DNA of 58,278 bases from Bacteroidia bacterium (lineage in GTDB: Bacteria; Bacteroidota; Bacteroidia; UKL13-3), in contig JAIBAK010000019.1 in the NCBI GenBank assembly GCA_019695215.1, forward strand, positions 1 to 58,278. Direction: 5' to 3'. The notes beneath the pieces were generated by a model. It saw only the letters and a program-made list of their open reading frames with translations, was not told where the DNA came from and searched no databases. Of the stretch, positions 52,451 to 58,278 are shown in pieces (positions within the stretch are counted from its first letter, which is position 1; every line of letters starts with the position of its first letter). The position numbers were made by a program, and so were the translations under genes.

Positions 52451-52628
52451 AATCTTGCTTTATAGGAATATGTCTTGATTTACACAAGTGGTAATGCGTT
52501 GCCGTTTGCTCATTTAATCCGGATTTAGTTAATCAAAGTTAGGATAGTTTCGTTGTTATTACAAAGGTCAGCTAGACACTTTAGAACAAAATCATATCTA
52601 TGGGGTTTGAGGACTGCTACGTGAACTT

Positions 52629-53045
52629 TTAACTTTCTTTTTTTGTCATTAGTTTGCCCCCTAAATACGCCATTGGGAAGTAGGCACCAATCAAATCGGT
52701 GAATGTAAACCACAGGGGCGAAGGCAGCATAAGAATATTGATAATACCTCCCAGCAAAAACCAGCCTCCTATAATCATGGCTAATTTCATTTTTTGCGCG
52801 GGAACAATAAGTGCGGCAATCAACGCACCCAGAAAAGTTCCGAGTGCATGAGCTAAAAAAGGCATCAGAAAGTGTTTTGGCTCCATTAAGGGCATACTTG
52901 CCTTTAAACCTTCCATGGTGGTGAGATCAACGCCCTCAGGTGGCGGGATTATTGAGCCGCTAATCATAATAATGCCCATATTCAGGGCTCCTCCGATAAT
53001 AACACCGGCAATAACGGCCAGTATGTTTTTTACTATTGGGTTCAT
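52629..53045 (-). CDS. Four-helix membrane protein of unknown function
   Basis: 138 residues with four clear membrane helices (IVKNILAVIAGVIIGGALN, FLMPFLAHALGTFLGALIAAL, LAMIIGGWFLLGGIINILML, FTDLIGAYFPMAYLGGKLM). Helix 2 carries H-A-x-G-T-x-x-G-A, typical of a small Bacteroidota membrane family of unknown role. The Pro-Pro-Pro loop (IPPPEG, ~35) follows the first helix. Monocistronic. The region 52451-52628 upstream of the next gene holds nothing recognisable. Confidence 0.8.
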   Translation of the reverse strand: MNPIVKNILAVIAGVIIGGALNMGIIMISGSIIPPPEGVDLTTMEGLKASMPLMEPKHFLMPFLAHALGTFLGALIAALIVPAQKMKLAMIIGGWFLLGGIINILMLPSPLWFTFTDLIGAYFPMAYLGGKLMTKKES

Positions 53046-53125
53046 AGGTGATTTTATTTGTGTAAAATTAACAAATCGGGTTATTAATTTCCTAATTTGT
53101 TTTTAGGAGAGAATGATGAAAGAAG

Positions 53126-53155
53126 AAACAGGTAAAATTACCCGCATACCTGTTT
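53126..53155 (-). terminator. Stem-loop ending the cupin gene
   Basis: AAACAGGTA (53126-53134) and TACCTGTTT (53147-53155), 12-base loop, followed on the minus strand by CTTCTTTC. It overlaps the stop codon of the cupin gene. Confidence 0.5.
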
Positions 53156-53514
53156 TATATTTTATCAAGAACCTGTTTGGTTAATTCCCCCGGGGTATTG
53201 CCTGTATTTACGGTTGTAGCAGGTTCAAAAAGCATGAGCGAAACTTCTTCATCGGCTACCGGGCAATGAGCTACTCCTGCCGGAACAATAAAAAACTCAT
53301 TGGGGTTTACAACAACCGTTTTGTCTTTTAATTCTATTTTTAAACTTCCTTTCAGTACAAAAAACAATTCGTCTTCCATTTCGTGAGTATGCCACACAAA
53401 TTTCCCTTTAAGCTTAGCTAGTTTTACCTGCTGCCCATTAAGCTCTCCTACAATTTTCGGGCTCCAGTGTTCGGTAAAAAGGGAGAGTTTTTGCTCAATA
53501 TTTACTTTGTCCAT
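53155..53514 (-). CDS. Cupin-domain protein
   Basis: 119 residues, one conserved cupin barrel. Metal-binding-type motif 1 is visible as WHTHEMEDELFFVLKG and motif 2 as VPAGVAHCPV, so Fe/Mn/Zn binding through two His, a Glu and a His is expected. Reaction unknown; such small cupins include sugar isomerases, dioxygenases and regulators. It is the last gene of the LVIVD/outer-membrane cluster, 21 bases after the preceding stop, and ends in a stem-loop. Cytoplasmic (no signal). Confidence 0.88.
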   Translation of the reverse strand: MDKVNIEQKLSLFTEHWSPKIVGELNGQQVKLAKLKGKFVWHTHEMEDELFFVLKGSLKIELKDKTVVVNPNEFFIVPAGVAHCPVADEEVSLMLFEPATTVNTGNTPGELTKQVLDKI

Positions 53515-53535
53515 TTGTATAAAACCGGTTTCAAT

Positions 53536-54261
53536 TTATTTTCTTACCAGCAGGTAACCTACTTTAGCATTAAAGGCTATGCATTCCCATTTGCGTCCGT
53601 AGTCCCACACGTTCATATTGTAGTCGCGGTGCTGCTGTAGCCGGTAACCGCTGCTGGTATAGTTTACCATAACGCCCACATAACCTTCGTAGCACCACCT
53701 GCCGCTTCGTTCCTGTGCACCCGCCACCAGGCTCACACTTCTGCGCATTATGCGTTCGTGAAAGGGTTTAAGGGCTATATCGTAATAGGTGAGTCCGTTA
53801 TTTACATAGGTAATCCAGTCGTATTCCTGATAAAACACATGTACATTACGGTAAAGGTATTCAACACCAAAAAACGGGTACACCCCATCGCCATGGTAAT
53901 TGTTGTTCTCGGCATCGGGCAGGTAAAAGCGGGCACCAATGCCGCAGGCAAAACCTTTAATGCGGTCGTCACCTACTTCTTTAGGTAAATCCTGAAGGTA
54001 GCCGTATTCTTTCCTTCGCATATACCTTTGGGTAAATCCGCTGTAGGGGCCAGCCGTAATATAAAACGATTGTCTCCCTTTGTTAAATTTATACTCGGCA
54101 TCGAGGCGGTAATTTAATTGCATGGTGTTAAACAACGGAAGATGCAATGACAATCCCTCTTCCACAGGCCCAAGGGTATCTTTAGGTGCTGTTTTTTTTT
54201 CCTGCGCCATACAAAAAGTTGCCATGGTGGCGATGCACACAAAACAAAAAAATCGTTTCAT
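53536..54261 (-). CDS. Putative outer-membrane protein of the LVIVD cluster
   Basis: 241 residues with signal peptide (MKRFFCFVCIATMATFCMA). Tyr/Phe-rich amphipathic strands (YRLDAEYKFNKGRQSFYITAG, GIGARFYLP, VSLVAGAQERSGRWCYEGYVGVMVNY) end in FNAKVGYLLVRK, a barrel-like C-terminus. Family not recognised. It starts one base after the stop of the LVIVD lipoprotein gene, so the three genes are co-transcribed and likely work together in the envelope. Confidence 0.75.
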   Translation of the reverse strand: MKRFFCFVCIATMATFCMAQEKKTAPKDTLGPVEEGLSLHLPLFNTMQLNYRLDAEYKFNKGRQSFYITAGPYSGFTQRYMRRKEYGYLQDLPKEVGDDRIKGFACGIGARFYLPDAENNNYHGDGVYPFFGVEYLYRNVHVFYQEYDWITYVNNGLTYYDIALKPFHERIMRRSVSLVAGAQERSGRWCYEGYVGVMVNYTSSGYRLQQHRDYNMNVWDYGRKWECIAFNAKVGYLLVRK

Positions 54262-54262
54262 A

Positions 54263-55015
54263 TCACTTGAGCGAGCTTACAAATGAGAGCGAATCATTAA
54301 CTAACCTGAATTGTTTAAACCCGTCAGCGCCTACGGTAATCAGCGTACTGTCTAAAGGAATAATATCGGTCATGTTTCCATCAAATCCGTTCAGGTAAAT
54401 CAGGTTTTCGGGATTTGATTTGTCAAATACTTTTAGTCCGCCATCGCACACCATGAGGCGGTTGTTTTGAATGGCTAATCCGTGCGGGCTTACCATCATA
54501 TATGTTTTTTTAAGTATCGGGTTACTCAGGTTTTTAATGTCTATCACTTCTAATTGGTCCAATCCTCGTCCGCAGGTTACGTTATCCGAGCGAAGGGTAA
54601 CATAGGCATATTCATTATCGGCTACTACCGGGTCGCAGCTGCGCACATGTGCGTATTGGGTATGTATGGAAGGAAAAGCGGCATTGGTTACATCGAGTAT
54701 GTACATACCGGTGGTGGTGCCTATAAACAGCGTTACCGAGTCGCGGGCAAAAATGGTTTCTACCCCTCCGTTTTGTAGTGTAAATCTGTTTACATAAACC
54801 GGTGCCGAAGGGTTGGAAAGGTCATAAATATTCAGCGTGCTTTCAGTTACACAATACATCGTTTTTCCGGCAATGGCAAAACGGGCCATTGAGCCGGCCA
54901 GGTTTACATCGCCATTGCTGCTTGCGTTGCTCATACCATCTTCTTTGCTGCAGGAGGCTAACAAAGCCACTGCCAGAATCAGGTAAACGAATTTATAATT
55001 TTTCATGGCTTTCAT
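54263..55015 (-). CDS. LVIVD-repeat lipoprotein (250 aa)
   Basis: Lipoprotein signal (LILAVALLASC-SKED). The body contains LVIVD/propeller-type repeats (VTESTLNIYDLSNPSAPVYV, MYILDVTNAAFPSIH, LEVIDIKNLSNPILKK, LKVFDKSNPENLIYL) that build a beta-propeller. Its start codon overlaps the stop of the upstream 170-aa lipoprotein by 4 bases (ATGA). A Met four residues in is an alternative start. Expected on the inner face of the outer membrane or the surface; function unknown, though repeats of this sort occur in surface and S-layer-type proteins. Confidence 0.8.
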   Translation of the reverse strand: MKAMKNYKFVYLILAVALLASCSKEDGMSNASSNGDVNLAGSMARFAIAGKTMYCVTESTLNIYDLSNPSAPVYVNRFTLQNGGVETIFARDSVTLFIGTTTGMYILDVTNAAFPSIHTQYAHVRSCDPVVADNEYAYVTLRSDNVTCGRGLDQLEVIDIKNLSNPILKKTYMMVSPHGLAIQNNRLMVCDGGLKVFDKSNPENLIYLNGFDGNMTDIIPLDSTLITVGADGFKQFRLVNDSLSFVSSLK

Positions 55016-55524
55016 TGGTTAGTTATCCATCCTACAAGTACCATATTTCCGGGGCGGTTTTCTTTGGCATACTGAGCCGGTATTCTTCCTAAATCGGGTG
55101 GTAAGGGCTCGGGGAAAACATTTTCTTTGCGGTTTATGACTGCCGGTGCCTGCGGGTTACTAAAATTTATACTCAGTAAGTCGGTAGCATTGTCTGCGTA
55201 AAGTATCTGCCCTTTAATAGCAATATCATTACAGCCGGGTATACGCAAAAAACCCACTTTTACCGGAATAGCAGGGTTGCTGTTATCAATAAAATGAATG
55301 CCCTGGTATCGCTCGGTAATGAGAATATACCCGTCTTTATAAAATATTTTCCCGGGATTGTTCATTGCGCGCGGTGCCTGCATCATTATGGATTGATTCA
55401 GTTCGGAACGCTGCATTAACAAGGGGCGGTATTTGGTGAGCGGAGGCTCATTGGTACGCGGAAGAGGGCAGCCACTCAACAGCGGAATGCTGCAAATGAG
55501 AATTAAATTAAACAGTACTTTCAT
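55012..55524 (-). CDS. LVIVD-repeat lipoprotein (170 aa)
   Basis: Signal MKVLFNLILICSIPLLSGC with lipobox LSGC. It has fewer repeats than its neighbour (YILITERYQGIHFIDNSNP, LLSINFSNPQAPAV) and shares its style, including the NPAIP/NPQAP turns, so the two are paralogues in tandem. First gene of a four-gene run (55524 to 53155). A large palindrome overlaps its leader right before the ATG, which could affect its translation. Function unknown. Confidence 0.78.
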   Translation of the reverse strand: MKVLFNLILICSIPLLSGCPLPRTNEPPLTKYRPLLMQRSELNQSIMMQAPRAMNNPGKIFYKDGYILITERYQGIHFIDNSNPAIPVKVGFLRIPGCNDIAIKGQILYADNATDLLSINFSNPQAPAVINRKENVFPEPLPPDLGRIPAQYAKENRPGNMVLVGWITNQ

Positions 55525-55554
55525 AACCTTAATTTCTTAATCAAGATTAAGGTT
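55525..55554. repeat. Palindrome adjacent to the LVIVD operon start
   Basis: AACCTTAAT (55525-55533) and ATTAAGGTT (55546-55554) with a 12-base centre (TTCTTAATCAAG) that is itself partly palindromic. It abuts the start codon at 55524, so it could be an operator or a 5' stem-loop; in the + direction it is followed by eight T. Confidence 0.6.
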
Positions 55555-55667
55555 TTTTTTGCGAAAAAAATAAAAAGCAGGAAGAAAAGATTGATTATTC
55601 AGCGTGGTGTGATTCGACAAGTCCCCTCTCGCGCGGGAAATGGTCGCACCGTATCAAAATTGAAGGT

Positions 55668-58142
55668 TCACTCCTGAAAATATACGCGTTTTACACGCTG
55701 CGAAATTCCGGTTATCAATTCATAAGGAATGGTATGAGCAGCAGCAGCTAGTTCGGTTATATCTAAACCTTTTCCAAACACAATTACTTCATCTCCTTCT
55801 TTGCATTCAATATGTGTTACATCAAGCATGGTCATATCCATGCAGATGTTTCCTGCAACAGGGGCTTTTTTCCCGTTCACCAGCATGTATCCTTTTCCGT
55901 TGCTCAGTCCGCGGTCAAGCCCATCGGCATATCCTATGGCCACCACGGCAATGCGTGCGTCCTGTTGTGCCCGTCCCATGCGGCTGTAGCCAATACTTTC
56001 GCCAGCTTTTATGTGACGCAATTGCGAAACAATGGTTTTAAGTGTGCCTACGGTTTCCAATTCATTTTTTACTTTTCCGGTGGGGTCAACCCCGTACAAA
56101 CCTATACCCAGCCGCACCATATCAAACTGAGCTTCTGGAAAGCGAACAATGCCACCTGAATTAAGAATATGACGCAACACAGGGTAATCAAAACTACTTA
56201 CTACACGCTGACTCATTTGCGCAAACCTGTTTATCTGTTGCCTGGTAAAATCATCATGTTCCGGTTCATCACTGGCGGCTAAATGAGCAAATACCGAACG
56301 CACTAGTATGTTCGGATATTTTTTTAATTCGGTTATGAGCCTGTCCAGATCCTGTTCATCAAAACCCAGCCTGCGCATGCCGGTATCCACTTCAATATGA
56401 ATTCCAATTTCGGCACCTTCAATATGCTCGATCAAATCGTGCAGTATAAAAAAATTATAAATCTCAGGTTCCAGCTGGTGCTGGGCAATATTTAAAAAAC
56501 TTCCCGGCTCGGGGTTCATTACCATTATGGGTAATTTAATGCCTGCCTGTCTCAGGGCAGCTCCTTCATCAGCATAGGCCACACTTAAATAATCTACACG
56601 ATGGTATTCCAAAGCTTTGGCAATTTCGTGTGTTCCGCTGCCGTATGAAAAAGCTTTTACCATAGCCATCAGTTTGGTTTGTGGTTTTAACTGATTGCGG
56701 TACACATTGAGGTTATGAACTAAAGCATTCAGGTTTATTTCCATTACCGTAGCATGAATTTTACTTTCTAACTGACGGCTTATTTTTTCAAACTCAAAAG
56801 TACGCGCTCCTTTAATTAAAATAATTTCATCTCTGAAATCAAAACTGCTGAAGTTTTCCAGAAGATGAGCGGTATTAAAGAAAAATTTCTTGCTCATCGA
56901 AAATTTCTGGTACTGCTGGCAAATATCTTTTCCTACCCCTATCAGTTGTTGTATTCCCGCCTCGCGCATCATGGTTGCCACCTGCGTGTAGAGCTCTTCT
57001 TTGTTTACTCCGGTTTCAAGAATATCGGAGAGAATAATGGTTTTGCGCTGATGTTGTGTTTGCTGATTCAAAAAGTCGAGCGCAATTTTTAACGATTGCA
57101 AATCGGAATTATAGGTATCATTGATGATGGTGCAATTATGAACGCCTTCGCGCATTTGCAGGCGCATTTCTACCGGATGCAACTGCTCAAAACGTTTCAG
57201 CATTTCGGGGCTCAGCCGCTCAATGGCCAGCAGGTAGCACACGCAGGTAAGCGCATTGTGTACCGAAGCGTCATCGGTATAGGGAATAGTAAACGAAAAA
57301 TCGCTGGCGCGGTAGGTAAATTTTATTTGGGTACGGTTTCCTGAGCGATGAATTTCCCTGGCAAAAATGGTAGCTGTTTCTTTCACCGACCAGCTGATTC
57401 CTTTAGTGAGCGGATATTGCTCAAACAGTTCGTGTGCCTTATGCTTTACCTCTGGCTGGTCTTTGCAGTAAATAAGCACATCGCAATCGGCAAACAAGGT
57501 AAATTTTTCATTTAATTTTTGAACCGTATTTTCAAAACCTTCATCGTGTGCCGGCCCCAGATTGGTAAAAATGCCAATATTGGGTTTTATAATATGTGCC
57601 AGTCGCTGCATTTCATTGGGCTTTGAAATACCTGCTTCAAAAATTGCCAGTGTATTTTCGGGTCTTAGCTGCCACACCGAAAGCGGAACTCCCGTTTGCG
57701 AATTATAACTTTTAGGGCTTCGCACAATAGTAAAATCATCTTTGAGCAGTTGATACAACCACTCTTTCACAATTGTTTTTCCATTGCTTCCGGTAATAGC
57801 AGTAACAGGCAGCGAAAACTGCTGGCGGTGAAAAGCGGCAAGTGTTTGCAAAGCAGCAAGTGTATCCTGTACCACCAGCACCGAGCAACCGGTAAATGTT
57901 ACAGGGAAACTGTAATCGGGGCCAATTACAAAATTGCGAACTCCCGCCCGGTATAATTCGTCAATATACCTGTGCCCGTCATTTCGTTCGCTGCTAAGCG
58001 CAAAAAACAGGGTACTCTCGGCCTGCGTTAGCCTGCGGCTGTCAGTGAGCAGGTGGTAAATCAACTGTTCGCTGTCGGCTGCAACAACCCGGGCGTTGAT
58101 GATGGTGGCTATGCGATGGGCGGTGTAGTGCGGAAATGTCAT
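55668..58142 (-). CDS. MurF-alanine racemase bifunctional enzyme
   Basis: 824 residues. Residues 1-~455 are UDP-MurNAc-tripeptide:D-Ala-D-Ala ligase, with the Mur loop ITGSNGKT (K122), AIFEAGISKPNEM and NDTYNSDL; ~465-824 are PLP-dependent alanine racemase, with the PLP lysine K496 in AMVKAFSYGSG, EVDTGMRRLGF, RLGIGLYG and GYADGLDRGL. One protein supplies D-alanine and adds D-Ala-D-Ala to peptidoglycan precursors. The fusion is common in Bacteroidota. The racemase motif AFSYGSG replaces the usual ADAYGHG, a normal variant of the fused form. Start ATG 58142; TAGTTTTG precedes it. Confidence 0.95.
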   Translation of the reverse strand: MTFPHYTAHRIATIINARVVAADSEQLIYHLLTDSRRLTQAESTLFFALSSERNDGHRYIDELYRAGVRNFVIGPDYSFPVTFTGCSVLVVQDTLAALQTLAAFHRQQFSLPVTAITGSNGKTIVKEWLYQLLKDDFTIVRSPKSYNSQTGVPLSVWQLRPENTLAIFEAGISKPNEMQRLAHIIKPNIGIFTNLGPAHDEGFENTVQKLNEKFTLFADCDVLIYCKDQPEVKHKAHELFEQYPLTKGISWSVKETATIFAREIHRSGNRTQIKFTYRASDFSFTIPYTDDASVHNALTCVCYLLAIERLSPEMLKRFEQLHPVEMRLQMREGVHNCTIINDTYNSDLQSLKIALDFLNQQTQHQRKTIILSDILETGVNKEELYTQVATMMREAGIQQLIGVGKDICQQYQKFSMSKKFFFNTAHLLENFSSFDFRDEIILIKGARTFEFEKISRQLESKIHATVMEINLNALVHNLNVYRNQLKPQTKLMAMVKAFSYGSGTHEIAKALEYHRVDYLSVAYADEGAALRQAGIKLPIMVMNPEPGSFLNIAQHQLEPEIYNFFILHDLIEHIEGAEIGIHIEVDTGMRRLGFDEQDLDRLITELKKYPNILVRSVFAHLAASDEPEHDDFTRQQINRFAQMSQRVVSSFDYPVLRHILNSGGIVRFPEAQFDMVRLGIGLYGVDPTGKVKNELETVGTLKTIVSQLRHIKAGESIGYSRMGRAQQDARIAVVAIGYADGLDRGLSNGKGYMLVNGKKAPVAGNICMDMTMLDVTHIECKEGDEVIVFGKGLDITELAAAAHTIPYELITGISQRVKRVYFQE

Positions 58143-58154
58143 GTTAATTAGTTA

Positions 58155-58162
58155 CAAAACTA
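58155..58162 (-). promoter_or_regulatory. -7 element TAGTTTTG
   Basis: Exact TAnnTTTG on the minus strand, 12 bases before the murF-alr start codon; -33 not found. Confidence 0.35.
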
Positions 58163-58202
58163 TACGAATCGGGGTAATATTCATGTTCAGTTATGCACCA
58201 TA

Positions 58203-58278
58203 TCAGGCCGGTTTGTGTTCCTTACTCAACACCAGCACCACACCCGATATCAGCGCAAAGGTGGCAAGTATGGCATAG
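58203..58278 (-). CDS. C-terminal end of a membrane protein (partial)
   Basis: The minus frame is open from the window edge to the TGA at 58203-58205 and encodes YAILATFALISGVVLVLS then KEHKPA: one hydrophobic segment with a basic tail. It is the last 24 residues of a gene that continues beyond the window and could be any polytopic inner-membrane protein. It ends 60 bases before the murF-alr start codon on the same strand, so the two may be co-transcribed. Confidence 0.5.
   Translation of the reverse strand, partial: YAILATFALISGVVLVLSKEHKPA

Noticed and set aside
53115..53173. 23-codon plus-strand frame starting MMKEETGK near the cupin gene's end
   Set aside because: It lies over the cupin terminator stem and stop codon and has no promoter or family; most likely chance.

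Overview
The window comes from a member of the Bacteroidota. The signs are type IX secretion (T9SS) C-terminal sorting domains on several secreted proteins, a TonB-dependent receptor with an N-terminal carboxypeptidase-regulatory-like domain, a MurF-alanine racemase fusion, DUF3857/transglutaminase proteins, almost no Shine-Dalgarno sequences, and promoters of the TTTG-N19-21-TAnnTTTG type. The class cannot be fixed from the window alone. No rRNA, tRNA, CRISPR array or intact mobile element was seen.

Bases 1-10,132 look like an accessory island. After the tail of a DUF4340-like protein come a transposase C-terminal relic, then a 2,283-residue gene (minus strand) that joins a sacsin/Hsp90-type ATPase domain to a UPF1-like superfamily 1 helicase. 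Next come two ~175-bp repeats that carry transposase N-terminal relics, with a small membrane-protein gene and a truncated dehydrogenase fragment between them, and an orphan gene of unknown function. The big gene is bracketed by a perfect 18-bp inverted repeat. The island is visibly richer in A+T than the core genes that follow. It is a plausible defence locus, but that is inference.

Bases 10,293-32,235 are mostly core: two secreted proteins, a two-component system (propeller-type sensor kinase plus LuxR-type regulator), uvrA, a DUF1624-like membrane protein, a CvfB-like S1 protein, a GNAT-fold protein of phage/Mom type, a T9SS-exported endonuclease I, and a three-gene operon: TPR/MORN protein, active DUF3857-transglutaminase, and a paralogue that has lost the catalytic triad.

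Bases 32,236-40,362 hold the most unusual structure: four tandem units, each with the same promoter and leader driving a small lipoprotein gene. Three are followed by a secreted-hydrolase gene, but only the last hydrolase gene is full length (1,345 residues: novel N-terminal domain, GSSMG lipase domain, parallel-beta repeats, T9SS tail). The other two are cut short where perfect palindromes sit, and one unit has lost its hydrolase gene. It looks like an expanding lipoprotein array next to one exported lipase, resembling lipase-effector/immunity arrays in layout only.

Bases 40,443-58,278 return to core and surface functions: citrate synthase, a small membrane protein, a TonB-dependent receptor, T9SS and lipoprotein genes including an HEMAH metalloprotease-like lipoprotein, cinA, a DUF4197 protein, prfB with its programmed +1 frameshift, a Kelch-repeat protein, a membrane protein, a four-gene LVIVD/outer-membrane/cupin cluster, the murF-alr fusion, and the tail of a membrane protein that runs off the window.
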